A stretch of 47,214 nucleotides of DNA. It comes from Azoarcus sp. (GTDB lineage Bacteria; Pseudomonadota; Gammaproteobacteria; Burkholderiales; Rhodocyclaceae). Shown here one piece after another: positions 1 to 7,839 of the stretch. A program made the translations under genes and the position numbers. The notes under the pieces are model-generated. The model saw only the letters and a list, made by a program, of their open reading frames with translations, made no database searches and was not told where the DNA came from. Position 1 is the stretch's first letter. Each line of letters starts with the position of its first letter. The DNA lies in contig JALNWS010000002.1 of NCBI GenBank assembly GCA_023230755.1, forward strand, positions 1 through 47,214, given 5' to 3'.

Positions 1-1
1 A

Positions 2-1222
2 GTCGTCGTCACCGGTCTGGGACTCGTCTCGCCGGTCGGCAATACCGTTCCCGAAGCCTGGGAAAACCTGATTGCCGGCAAGAGCGGCATCGGCCCTATC
101 ACCCGTTTCGATGCCAGTGCCTTCTCGGCCCGCATTGCTGGTGAAGTCAAAGATTTTGACGTCACCACCTACCTTTCCGCAAAAGAAGCACGCCGCATGG
201 ATGTCTTCATCCATTACGGCATGGCTGCCGGCATTCAGGCAATTCGAGATTCCGGAATCGAGGTGACAGCAGAAAACGCCGAACGTATCGGCGTCAACAT
301 CGGTTCAGGCATCGGCGGCTTGCCGATGATTGAAGACACCCACGCTGATTTCGTTGCGGGAGGTCCGCGCAAGATCTCGCCGTTCTTCATCCCCAGTACG
401 ATCATCAACATGATCTCGGGCAATCTGTCGATCATGTTCGGTCTGAAAGGCCCGAACATCGCGGTTGTCACGGCATGCACCACCGGGCTTCACGCCATTG
501 GCCTGAGCTCGCGCATGATCGAGTACGGTGATGCCGACGTGATGGTGTGTGGTGGTGCTGAATCCTCCGTGACGGAACTTGCTGTCGGTGGTTTTGCATC
601 AGCAAAGGCACTGTCAACGCGCAACGATGACCCTGCGACGGCAAGCCGTCCCTGGGACAAGGGGCGCGACGGTTTTGTTCTTGGTGAAGGCGCTGGTGTG
701 CTCGTGCTTGAAGAGTACGAACATGCTGTCAAGCGTGGCGCCAAGATCTACGCAGAACTTGTCGGTTTCGGCATGAGCGGTGACGCGTACCACATGACGG
801 CACCGGACACCGATGGCCCGCGCCGAAGCATGATCAATGCATTGGCTAATGCCGGTATCAATTCAAGCGATGTGCAATATCTGAACGCGCATGGCACCTC
901 GACACCGCTTGGTGACAAGAACGAGACCGAGGCCATCAAGCTCGCTTTCGGCGCTGATGTTGCAAAAGGCCTGGTGGTGAATTCCACCAAGTCCATGACC
1001 GGGCACCTGCTGGGCGGTGCCGGTGGGCTGGAGTCGATCTTCACCGTGCTGGCAGTTCATCATCAGATCTCACCGCCGACGATGAACATCTTTGAGCAGG
1101 ATCCGGAATGTGATCTGGATTTCTGCGCAAACGAAGCGCGCTCGATGAAAATCGACGTGGCGATGAAGAACAACTTCGGTTTCGGTGGTACGAACGGAAC
1201 CCTGGTGTTCCGCAAGGTGTAA
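2..1222 (+). CDS. fabF: 3-oxoacyl-[acyl-carrier-protein] synthase II (5' end cut by window)
   Basis: Condensing enzyme of type II fatty acid synthesis. It joins malonyl-ACP to a growing acyl-ACP in the cytoplasm. The reading frame is open from the first bases of the window (VVVTGLGLVSPVGNT), so only about five N-terminal residues are missing; 406 residues are present against about 413 in E. coli FabF. The thiolase-fold signature is complete: the nucleophilic Cys in TACTTGLH, the two catalytic His in NAHGTSTPLGD and KSMTGHLLGG, and the C-terminal NNFGFGGTNG loop. The FabF-typical GGPRKISPFF segment is also present, which argues against FabB. A YgfX-like gene follows 22 bases downstream. The upstream neighbour, often acpP, lies outside the window. 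Confidence 0.97.
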   Translation, partial: VVVTGLGLVSPVGNTVPEAWENLIAGKSGIGPITRFDASAFSARIAGEVKDFDVTTYLSAKEARRMDVFIHYGMAAGIQAIRDSGIEVTAENAERIGVNIGSGIGGLPMIEDTHADFVAGGPRKISPFFIPSTIINMISGNLSIMFGLKGPNIAVVTACTTGLHAIGLSSRMIEYGDADVMVCGGAESSVTELAVGGFASAKALSTRNDDPATASRPWDKGRDGFVLGEGAGVLVLEEYEHAVKRGAKIYAELVGFGMSGDAYHMTAPDTDGPRRSMINALANAGINSSDVQYLNAHGTSTPLGDKNETEAIKLAFGADVAKGLVVNSTKSMTGHLLGGAGGLESIFTVLAVHHQISPPTMNIFEQDPECDLDFCANEARSMKIDVAMKNNFGFGGTNGTLVFRKV

Positions 1223-1244
1223 GTCTTCGGGGAGGGGCGCACGC

Positions 1245-1697
1245 ATGGTGTTCCCGCTCCTCTTGCCGCTTTGCAGTTCCCGGGCGGTACTGGCGTCAGT
1301 TTTCGCGGCACACTGTGCTGCGGGGCTGGCGCTTTTTATTGCGAGCCGCTCGCCCTGGTTGCTCACGGGCGGTTGCGGGCTGATCCTGCTCTCGGCGCTT
1401 GCGGCCTGGCATGGAGAGATGAAAAAGCGCGGCGCGGTTCTCGCGCTGCAGGCCGATGGCGGGGTGAGTGTGCAGCGCGACAGCAGTGCTCCCGTCCTTG
1501 CCCGTCCGCGCCAGGATATCGTCGTGTTTTCGTGGATTGTCTGGTTTGTACTGGAACTACCCGACACAGGCGGGCGAGGGCGCGAGCGCGTGCGATTCAT
1601 GCTGGTGAAGCACAATCTCCGCGACGATCAGTGGCGCAGCCTGCAGATCTGGCTGCGCCACCGCGCGTTCGCGGCACCGGTTGAGCCTAGCGCTTGA
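1245..1697 (+). CDS. YgfX-like (CptA family) small membrane protein
   Basis: 150 residues. The ATG at 1245 is preceded by a purine-rich GGGGAGGGG at 1229-1237, which favours it over the in-frame upstream codon. The N-terminal third has two hydrophobic stretches around residues 10-27 and 33-48. A soluble domain follows, ending in DDQWRSLQIWLRH; this late W-R-x-L-x-x-W/R-LR pattern is typical of the YgfX/DUF1434 family. In E. coli YgfX is a membrane protein paired with SdhE/YgfY and was proposed to affect cytoskeletal proteins. No SdhE-like gene is in this window, so that role is not implied here. It lies between fabF and nadB, and its 3' end overlaps the convergent nadB 3' end by 11 bases. The family call is from sequence style only. 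Confidence 0.6.
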   Translation: MVFPLLLPLCSSRAVLASVFAAHCAAGLALFIASRSPWLLTGGCGLILLSALAAWHGEMKKRGAVLALQADGGVSVQRDSSAPVLARPRQDIVVFSWIVWFVLELPDTGGRGRERVRFMLVKHNLRDDQWRSLQIWLRHRAFAAPVEPSA

Positions 1698-3276
1698 GCT
1701 TTCGGGGTCGCAACACGGTGTCTTTTGCTTGCGGCAGGGTGTCGGGAAAGTCGCTGGAATGATGCAGACCCCGGCTTTCCTTCCGTCTCAGTGCGCAGCG
1801 AACGATCAGATCCGCTGTAACCACCAGGTTTCTGAGTTCAATCAAGTCGTTGGATACGCGGAAATTCGAGTAGTAGTCGTGAATTTCGCGTTCCAGCAAG
1901 CGAATGCGGTGCTGGGCGCGCTGCAACCGTTTGGTTGTGCGCACGATGCCCACGTAATCCCACATCGCACGCCGGAGCTCGGCCCAGTTGTGCGAAATGA
2001 CGACTTCCTCGTCGGCATTGGTGACGCGGCTTTCATCCCAGGCAGGGAGTGCGTAGATGGGCTTGTCTGCATTGGCCAGAATATCCGTCGCGGCCGCCTC
2101 GCCAAACACAAGGCATTCGAGCAGGGAGTTGCTCGCCAGCCGGTTCGCCCCGTGCAGGCCGGTGCCAGCTGATTCGCCGACGGCATAGAGCGCCTTGACG
2201 TCGGTTCGTGCCGAAAGATCCGTCAGGATGCCGCCGCAGGAATAGTGCGCCGCAGGGACGACTGGGATCGGCTCACGGGTGATGTCGATACCGAGTTCAA
2301 GACAGCGCGCATGAATGTTCGGAAAATGGTTGCGTAACCAGTCGGCGGGCTTGTGACTGATGTCCAGGTAGACACAATCAAGGCCGCGTTTCTTCATTTC
2401 GAAGTCGATCGCGCGCGCGACGATGTCCCGGGGGGCGAGTTCTTCACGTGGGTCGTGCTCGGGCATGAAGCGCGTACCATCGGGCAGGCGAAGCAGCCCA
2501 CCTTCGCCCCGAACCGCCTCCGAAATCAGGAAGGACTTCGCTTGGGGGTGGTAGAGGCAGGTCGGATGGAACTGAATGAACTCCATGTTTCTGACCCGAC
2601 ATCCCGCACGCCAGGCCATCGCGACACCGTCACCCGTCGCCACGTCCGGATTAGTGGTGTAGAGATAGACCTTGCCGGTGCCACCGGTCGCCAGCACCGT
2701 ACTACGCGCGCTGAACGTGACGACATGTTCTTCGCGAATATCGAGGACGTAGGCACCGACGCATCCCGCATCTGGCCGCCCGATTTTTTCGCCGAGCACG
2801 AGGTCAATCGCAATGTGGTGTTCGTAGATATCGATGTTCGGGTGGGCGCGGACTTCTTCGCTCAGCGTCGCCTGGACGGCTGCACCGGTTGCATCCGCAG
2901 CGTGAATGATGCGCCGGTGTGAGTGCCCCCCCTCACGGGTGAGGTGATAACCGATTGCCGACTGGTCCTCGCGCGTGAATGGCACGCCGCGGTTGATCAG
3001 CCACTCGATGGCTTCGCGTCCGTGTTCGACAACGAATCGGGTGGCGGCAGGGTCGCACAATCCGGCTCCGGCAGTGAAAGTGTCCTGGATATGGGCTTCG
3101 ATACTGTCGGTGGTATCCAGAACCGCGGCAATGCCGCCTTGTGCCCACGCGCTGGCGCTGTCGGCGAGTTCGCGTTTGGTGACGATGGCAACCCGCATGC
3201 GGTCAGCGAGTCGCAATGCGAGCGACTGGCCAGCGGTGCCGCTCCCCAGGATGAGAACGTCGTACTGTTTGTGCAA
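1687..3276 (-). CDS. nadB: L-aspartate oxidase
   Basis: FAD enzyme that oxidises L-aspartate to iminoaspartate, the first step of de novo NAD synthesis; NadA then makes quinolinate. The N-terminal FAD-binding fold shows GSGTAGQS, followed by SASAWAQGG. The active-site region EFIQFHPTCLY, the substrate-loop motif AAHYSCGGI and the flavin-contact segment GLHGANRLASNS are all present, and a helical C-terminal domain closes the protein. The frame is open back to an ATG at 3375, but the 33 extra residues do not look like NadB. A TTG at 3276 gives MHKQYDVLILGSG and 529 residues, matching the family, so it is chosen. No clear Shine-Dalgarno precedes any candidate start. It is divergent from rpoE, as in many gamma- and betaproteobacteria, and convergent with the YgfX-like gene. 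Confidence 0.93.
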   Translation of the reverse strand: MHKQYDVLILGSGTAGQSLALRLADRMRVAIVTKRELADSASAWAQGGIAAVLDTTDSIEAHIQDTFTAGAGLCDPAATRFVVEHGREAIEWLINRGVPFTREDQSAIGYHLTREGGHSHRRIIHAADATGAAVQATLSEEVRAHPNIDIYEHHIAIDLVLGEKIGRPDAGCVGAYVLDIREEHVVTFSARSTVLATGGTGKVYLYTTNPDVATGDGVAMAWRAGCRVRNMEFIQFHPTCLYHPQAKSFLISEAVRGEGGLLRLPDGTRFMPEHDPREELAPRDIVARAIDFEMKKRGLDCVYLDISHKPADWLRNHFPNIHARCLELGIDITREPIPVVPAAHYSCGGILTDLSARTDVKALYAVGESAGTGLHGANRLASNSLLECLVFGEAAATDILANADKPIYALPAWDESRVTNADEEVVISHNWAELRRAMWDYVGIVRTTKRLQRAQHRIRLLEREIHDYYSNFRVSNDLIELRNLVVTADLIVRCALRRKESRGLHHSSDFPDTLPQAKDTVLRPRKLKR

Positions 3277-3418
3277 GATGGCGGCCAAACGAATTGGTGA
3301 AGCTGCTAAATATATCACGCACGCAGGAAGCTGGGCGGTCGTGCGCCTTTGGTCATGCTTGCAGCGTCGTTTCATGTCTAACGAATGGCGTAACGGCGCG
3401 GATACCCCTGTTAGCTTC

Positions 3419-3448
3419 TGAACTAAATTTACGGCAGCCGGTCATCAA
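3419..3448 (+). promoter_or_regulatory. Possible sigma-E-type promoter ahead of rpoE
   Basis: TGAACTA at 3419-3425 and GTCATCAA at 3441-3448 are separated by 15 bases. They resemble the sigma-E -35 (GGAACTT) and -10 (GTCnAA) elements. A sigma-E operon that transcribes itself is common in proteobacteria, so the position about 90 bases before the rpoE start makes sense. The match is imperfect and was judged by eye. Confidence 0.35.
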
Positions 3449-3463
3449 CCACAGAGCTTGATT

Positions 3464-3493
3464 TTGCTGTGCCTGCGGGCGGTCGCTTATACT
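3464..3493 (+). promoter_or_regulatory. Possible sigma-70 promoter ahead of rpoE
   Basis: TTGCTG at 3464-3469 and TATACT at 3488-3493, with an 18-base spacer, lie about 40 bases before the rpoE ATG. The -10 is good (5 of 6) and the -35 is weak (3 of 6). It could give housekeeping expression beside a sigma-E promoter. Confidence 0.35.
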
Positions 3494-3533
3494 TTGACGG
3501 ATTATTCATTCTCCGCAGAAGAACAGACCCCCA

Positions 3534-4133
3534 ATGAGCGATCGTGAAATCGATCAGCAGCTGGTCGAGCGCGTGCAGCGTGGCGACAAACAGGCCTTCG
3601 GCTTGCTGGTAACCAAATACCAGCGAAAGCTGAACCGTCTTTTGTCGCGCCTGATTCGCGATCCGGCCGAAGTTGAAGATGTGGCCCAGGAGACATTCAT
3701 CAAGGCTTACCGCGCCTTGGGCTCGTTTCGGGGTGAAAGTGCTTTTTATACGTGGTTGTACAGGATCGGCATCAACACCGCGAAGAACTACCTTGTATCG
3801 CAGCGGCGCAGGGCGCCAACGTCTACCGGGTTCGATTCCGAAGAGGCCGAGACATTTGAGGATGGTGATCAGCTTCGTGACAACAACACGCCAGAGCGGC
3901 TGTTGATGACGAAGCAGATTGCCGAGACGGTGGACGAGGCGATGGCCGCGCTGCCCGAAGAGTTGCGAACGGCCATCATGTTGCGTGAACTCGAAGGACT
4001 CAGCTATGAGGAGATCGCCAACATCATGGACTGTCCCATCGGGACGGTTCGCTCCCGGATTTTCCGTGCACGGGAGTCGATTGCTGAACGACTGCGGCCG
4101 TTGCTCGATACGGCTCACGACAAACGTTGGTAG
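3534..4133 (+). CDS. rpoE: RNA polymerase sigma factor RpoE/AlgU
   Basis: ECF sigma factor of 199 residues (E. coli RpoE has 191) that directs RNA polymerase to envelope-stress genes. Region 2 covers roughly residues 20-95 and includes the conserved DVAQETFIKAYRAL helix and the FYTWLYRIGINTAKN segment used in -10 melting. Region 4 covers about 130-190, with LPEELRTAIMLRELEGLSYEE and IGTVRSRIFRARE forming the -35-binding helix-turn-helix. It is the first gene of a compact operon with its own anti-sigma factor rseA (10 bases downstream) and then rseB, rseC and mucD. This is the Pseudomonas algU-mucABCD order. nadB is divergent. Regulation is expected through RseA sequestration and self-transcription. 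Confidence 0.96.
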   Translation: MSDREIDQQLVERVQRGDKQAFGLLVTKYQRKLNRLLSRLIRDPAEVEDVAQETFIKAYRALGSFRGESAFYTWLYRIGINTAKNYLVSQRRRAPTSTGFDSEEAETFEDGDQLRDNNTPERLLMTKQIAETVDEAMAALPEELRTAIMLRELEGLSYEEIANIMDCPIGTVRSRIFRARESIAERLRPLLDTAHDKRW

Positions 4134-4142
4134 GTGGCTGGC

Positions 4143-4694
4143 ATGAACGAAAAACTTTCTGCACTAATGGACGGTGATCTTGATAATCAGTCTGTGCGCC
4201 TGATGGTCAACCGTCTCAATGACGAAGACACGCTGAAGAAGAACTGGGACGTTTACTGTCTGATCGGTGATGTCCTTCGTGGCGATCAACAAGGCGCGCC
4301 GGATATGGTCGCACGTGTGATGGCGAAGCTGGATGACGAACCGACCGTGCTCACCCCGCGCGCACTGCCTGCAGAGGCGTCGCGCCGGGCAGCGTGGAAT
4401 TCCTTGTTACCGATTGCCGCCTCGGTGATGGGTGTGGCTGCAGTCGGTCTGGTTGCCGCAACCATGTACACCGGCGATGCGGGCAACGTCGGTGTAGCCC
4501 CGATTGCCGCCTTGCCTCGCGTAGTCTCGATGGCGCCCGTGCAGACGGTTTCCGTGCCCGCGTCGAGCGCAGCAGAGACCCTGCACCGGGAGTATCTGTT
4601 CGTGCACCAGGCTTCCACCGGCGCGGGGCCGATGCCCGGCGCGCTGCAATACGTAAGGACTGTGTCTGCACAGTCCGAGGACACCGCCCGATGA
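4143..4694 (+). CDS. rseA: Sigma-E anti-sigma factor RseA/MucA
   Basis: 183 residues. The N-terminal cytoplasmic domain (KLSALMDGDLD, then NWDVYCLIGDVLRG) has the sequence pattern of the RseA/MucA domain that binds and masks RpoE. One transmembrane segment follows at about residues 86-105 (LLPIAASVMGVAAVGLVAA). The Ala/Pro-rich C-terminal part is presumably periplasmic; it would be cut by DegS/RseP-type proteases to release the sigma factor. An in-frame GTG lies three codons upstream, but the ATG at 4143 gives the usual MNEKLSALMDGD start. The stop codon overlaps the rseB ATG (ATGA), so translation is probably coupled. DegS and RseP homologues are not adjacent; mucD supplies a periplasmic protease in the same operon. 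Confidence 0.92.
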   Translation: MNEKLSALMDGDLDNQSVRLMVNRLNDEDTLKKNWDVYCLIGDVLRGDQQGAPDMVARVMAKLDDEPTVLTPRALPAEASRRAAWNSLLPIAASVMGVAAVGLVAATMYTGDAGNVGVAPIAALPRVVSMAPVQTVSVPASSAAETLHREYLFVHQASTGAGPMPGALQYVRTVSAQSEDTAR

Positions 4695-5659
4695 GGTTCT
4701 GGTTCTTTGCGGCAGGCCTGTGTTCGCTGTTCTTCCAGACCGTCGCCTGTGCCGAAGCACCTTCGGATCCGCTGATGTGGCTGGGCAAAATCTCTACAGC
4801 CAGCCAGCGCCTCAATTACGTCGGCACTTTTACCTACCAGTCTGGCAAGCAGATCGAAACCTCCCGGATTGCGCATCGTGCCAATGGCGACGGCGAGTTC
4901 GAGCGGCTTGAAGTGCTCGACGGCAGTCCGCGTGAGGTCATTCGAAGTGCTGGTGAAGTACGCTGCGTGCTGCCCGATCAGCGGACGGTCATCATTGACC
5001 AGCCTGGCGGTCGACGTGTTTTCCCCGCGCGACTGCCTGCATCATTCAAAGGGCTTGCCGAGAGTTACGTTATCCGCAAGGGGGCGCGCGGCCGTGTGGC
5101 GGGTTATGAGGCGCAGTCCATTGTTCTCGAACCAAAGGACAACATGCGTTACGGCCACGTGTTGTGGGCCGAGTTGAAGACCGGACTCCTGCTCAAGTCG
5201 CGTATGGTCGATGCACGTGGCGATATGATCGAACAATTCACCTTCAGCGACCTTCGCATCGGCGGGGAAGTGGACAGTGCGTTGCTCAAGCCTCGCTTCA
5301 GCCAGGGCGAAGGCTGGCGCGTAGTCAGTGTGCGTGGAGACGAGATCAGCAAGGCCGACTCCGGTTGGCAACTGCGCTCGCCGATTCCCGGATTCACGCT
5401 CAATTCGGTGGTGCGCCGCTCACTCGGCGCAGACCGGGGCGATGCCGTGCATATGGTCTTCGGTGACGGGCTTGCTGCCATTTCGGTGTTTATCGAGCCG
5501 GTCGGACCGGAGACGGCGACCAGTGTTGGCGCTTCGTCGAGTGGAGCAATCAATGTATTCAGGCGCACACTGGGCACGCATGTCGTGACTGCACTTGGCG
5601 AGGTGCCGGCCCGCGCAGTGCAGCGCCTGGCTGAAGGTATCGAATCGGTGTCGCGATGA
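4691..5659 (+). CDS. rseB: Periplasmic regulator RseB/MucB
   Basis: 322 residues beginning with a Sec signal peptide (MRFWFFAAGLCSLFFQTVACA, with likely cleavage near AcaEA). The mature part starts DPLMWLGKISTASQRLNYVGTF, the typical opening of the MucB/RseB lipoprotein-localisation-like domain (about residues 25-200), and is followed by a smaller C-terminal domain. In E. coli RseB binds the periplasmic tail of RseA, protects it from DegS, and lets go when it senses mislocalised lipoproteins or LPS. The frame is open far upstream inside rseA, but the ATG at 4691 overlaps the rseA stop and begins the signal peptide, so it is the start. It overlaps rseC by four bases (ATGA). Confidence 0.92.
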   Translation: MRFWFFAAGLCSLFFQTVACAEAPSDPLMWLGKISTASQRLNYVGTFTYQSGKQIETSRIAHRANGDGEFERLEVLDGSPREVIRSAGEVRCVLPDQRTVIIDQPGGRRVFPARLPASFKGLAESYVIRKGARGRVAGYEAQSIVLEPKDNMRYGHVLWAELKTGLLLKSRMVDARGDMIEQFTFSDLRIGGEVDSALLKPRFSQGEGWRVVSVRGDEISKADSGWQLRSPIPGFTLNSVVRRSLGADRGDAVHMVFGDGLAAISVFIEPVGPETATSVGASSSGAINVFRRTLGTHVVTALGEVPARAVQRLAEGIESVSR

Positions 5660-6123
5660 TGGAAGCGCCTGCGGAAGTCGTTCGTGTCGATGGGGGCAAG
5701 GCCTGGGTGCGCCTCAGTGAAAAACAGGGTGGGTGTGGGCGTTGCGACGAGCCCGGTGGCTGTCGCTCGATGCGGATTACGGATACCTTCGGTTCGCCGA
5801 ACCAGCTGTATACCCTCGACGACACCCTCGGACTGCATCCTGGTGAACGGGTCAGGATCACGATCCCCGACGGCGCGCCATTGCGGGCTGCAATGCTCAG
5901 CTACGGGCTTGCTGTCGTGCTGATGCTCATCGGCGCAGCGGCTGGAGGTTTGTGGTCCGAGGCGAGCCAGGCAGACCTCGGGGCTGGCTTGGGTGGGCTC
6001 TGCGGGCTCGGAATGGCAGTATTCATAAATCGACTGCTCGCGCGTAGCCGCAATTGGCGGGGCGGACTGAGAATGACCCTGTCTCGCGACCTGACCGACT
6101 GTAACCACGCGAACTTCTCATGA
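5656..6123 (+). CDS. rseC: Sigma-E regulatory protein RseC/MucC
   Basis: 155-residue inner-membrane protein. The N-terminal cytoplasmic part carries the family's cysteine cluster (CGRCDEPGGC, residues about 28-37), which is thought to hold an Fe-S cluster in RseC/RnfH-type proteins. Two adjacent transmembrane helices follow at about 78-97 and 104-123 (LSYGLAVVLMLIGAAAGGL and GLGGLCGLGMAVFI). Its exact role is still debated: a positive modulator of sigma-E in E. coli, and linked to SoxR reduction. It starts inside the end of rseB (ATGATGG) and ends over the start of mucD (TCATGA), which places it firmly inside the operon. Confidence 0.9.
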   Translation: MMEAPAEVVRVDGGKAWVRLSEKQGGCGRCDEPGGCRSMRITDTFGSPNQLYTLDDTLGLHPGERVRITIPDGAPLRAAMLSYGLAVVLMLIGAAAGGLWSEASQADLGAGLGGLCGLGMAVFINRLLARSRNWRGGLRMTLSRDLTDCNHANFS

Positions 6124-7529
6124 TCCGGATACTTCGTATTTCCTTACTGGCACTGCTGCTGTGCATGCCAGCCCTGCCAACGGTTGCAGCGGTTAACCTG
6201 CCGGACTTCACCTCACTGGTAGAGCGTCAGGGAACGGCGGTGGTGAATATCAGCGCGATTTCCAATACAAACCAGAAGGCACGTGTTTTTCCCGAACTGG
6301 ACGAAGGCGACCCAATGTTCGACTTCTTCCGCCGGATTGTGCCGCGCCACCCCCGAAGCCCCCAACGCGAACCCGATAACGAGTCGCTTGGTTCGGGTTT
6401 CATTATCAGCAGTGATGGTTACATTCTGACCAACGCCCACGTCGTCGAGGATGCCGAGGAGATCCTCGTGCGTCTTGCGGACAAGCGGGAATATCGTGCC
6501 CGGGTGATCGGGGCGGATACGCGCAGCGACGTGGCGTTGATCCAGATTGAAGCCAAAGGCCTGCCGAAGGTCACGCTTGGCGAACCCGATCGCCTCAAGG
6601 TGGGTGAATGGGTGCTGGCCATTGGTTCACCCTTCGGTTTCGATCAGACGGTTACGGCCGGAATCGTGAGCGCCAAGGACCGCAGCCTGCCCGACGAAAA
6701 CTTCGTTCCCTTCATCCAGACCGATGTTGCGATCAATCCGGGCAACTCCGGTGGCCCCTTGTTCAATCTCAAGGGTGAGGTGATCGGTATCAATTCCCAG
6801 ATCTACAGCCGCACCGGTGGGTTCATGGGGCTGTCGTTCGCGATCCCGATCGACGTTGCGATGGAAGTGCAGGAGCAGTTGCGCACGCACGGGCGTATCC
6901 AGCGCGGGCGAATCGGCGTGGCGATCCAGGAAGTGACCGTCGATCTGGCTGCAAGCTTTGGCCTGCCGAAGGCCTCGGGAGCGCTCGTCAGTGCGGTCGA
7001 GCCCGACAGTCCTGCGGAACGGGCAGGTGTCGTGCGGGGTGATGTGATCGTGCGTTTTGATCGGCACAATGTGGATAAATCAAGTGAGCTTCCGCGCATC
7101 GTAGCCGCCCGCCGCCCTGGCACACGTGCAGAAATGGTCGTGTACCGCGAAGGTGCGCCGAAGGCACTCAAGGTTACGCTTGGCGAATGGCGCGATCCGC
7201 AGGCCCCCCGAGTGCGCAAGACCAGAATGTCGTCGCACACCGGCAACAGGTTGGGGCTGGTGCTGATCAAGCCGCCAATGACGCGCGGGCGTGATCAGAT
7301 TGCAGCACAGGGATTGATGGTCGATCGTGCTGAAGGGCCTGCCGCTCGTGCATCGCTTCAGGTCGGTGATACCGTGCTGGCCGTGATCGTGGGTGGAAAG
7401 CAGACGATGCTTGGCGCGCCGGACGTATTCGATCGCATCGTGGCCGAACTCAAGGAGGGGCAGCAGTTGAGTCTGCTGGTGCTGCGCGGCGAGGCCAGTT
7501 CCTTCGTCAGTCTGCGTGCCGGAAACTGA
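6120..7529 (+). CDS. mucD: Periplasmic serine endoprotease DegP/MucD
   Basis: 469 residues. A signal peptide spans residues 1-24 (LLALLLCMPALPTVAA). The trypsin-like domain has the full triad: His in TNAHVVEDAEE, Asp in SDVALIQIE and Ser in GNSGGPLFN. Two PDZ domains follow, at about 260-350 (start GRIGVAIQEV, with SPAERAGVVRGD) and about 370-465 (GPAARASLQVGDTV). This is the DegP/MucD architecture: a periplasmic protease and chaperone that removes misfolded envelope proteins. As the fifth gene of the rpoE operon it would be induced by envelope stress and feed back on the pathway. It overlaps rseC by four bases and abuts the glutaredoxin-like gene (TGATG). Confidence 0.94.
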   Translation: MIRILRISLLALLLCMPALPTVAAVNLPDFTSLVERQGTAVVNISAISNTNQKARVFPELDEGDPMFDFFRRIVPRHPRSPQREPDNESLGSGFIISSDGYILTNAHVVEDAEEILVRLADKREYRARVIGADTRSDVALIQIEAKGLPKVTLGEPDRLKVGEWVLAIGSPFGFDQTVTAGIVSAKDRSLPDENFVPFIQTDVAINPGNSGGPLFNLKGEVIGINSQIYSRTGGFMGLSFAIPIDVAMEVQEQLRTHGRIQRGRIGVAIQEVTVDLAASFGLPKASGALVSAVEPDSPAERAGVVRGDVIVRFDRHNVDKSSELPRIVAARRPGTRAEMVVYREGAPKALKVTLGEWRDPQAPRVRKTRMSSHTGNRLGLVLIKPPMTRGRDQIAAQGLMVDRAEGPAARASLQVGDTVLAVIVGGKQTMLGAPDVFDRIVAELKEGQQLSLLVLRGEASSFVSLRAGN

Positions 7530-7786
7530 TGCACGAACTTACCGTACTGAGCAGGCAGTGGTGTCATCTGTGCAACGACCTGGTTTGCGCCCTCAAACCG
7601 GTTGCTGCCGAACTGGGCTGGACCCTGCGGGTTGTCGACATTGACCTCCATCCGGAACTCGAAGCCCGGTGGGACGAACTGGTCCCGGTTGTACTCCATG
7701 GTGAGCATGAACTTTGCCACTACCATCTCGATGAAGCGGGTGTCCGTGCCTATTGCGGTGCTTTTCCGCTAGAATCCGACGCTTGA
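7529..7786 (+). CDS. Glutaredoxin-family (DUF836) protein
   Basis: 85-residue thioredoxin-fold protein starting MHELTVLSRQWCHLCNDL. The CHLC dithiol at residues 12-15 after the first beta strand, VVDIDLHPEL at about 36-45 and the cis-Pro segment VPVVLHGEHEL are typical of the small glutaredoxin-like DUF836 family common in betaproteobacteria. Its substrate is unknown. The ATG shares a base with the mucD stop, so it is co-transcribed with the sigma-E operon, and an intrinsic terminator begins 22 bases after its stop. A role in periplasmic redox is not suggested, because no signal peptide is visible. Confidence 0.8.
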   Translation: MHELTVLSRQWCHLCNDLVCALKPVAAELGWTLRVVDIDLHPELEARWDELVPVVLHGEHELCHYHLDEAGVRAYCGAFPLESDA

Positions 7787-7808
7787 CGAGGCCAACCAAT
7801 TCCAGAAC

Positions 7809-7831
7809 GGGTGCCGAAAGGCACCCTTTTT
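7809..7831 (+). terminator. Intrinsic terminator between glutaredoxin-like gene and lepA
   Basis: GGGTGCC (7809-7815) pairs perfectly with GGCACCC (7820-7826) around a GAAA tetraloop and is followed by five T. It fits a factor-independent terminator for the rpoE-mucD operon. Only 8 bases separate the T-run from the lepA ATG at 7840, so it also sits inside any lepA leader. Confidence 0.8.
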
Positions 7832-7839
7832 GCGTGCGC

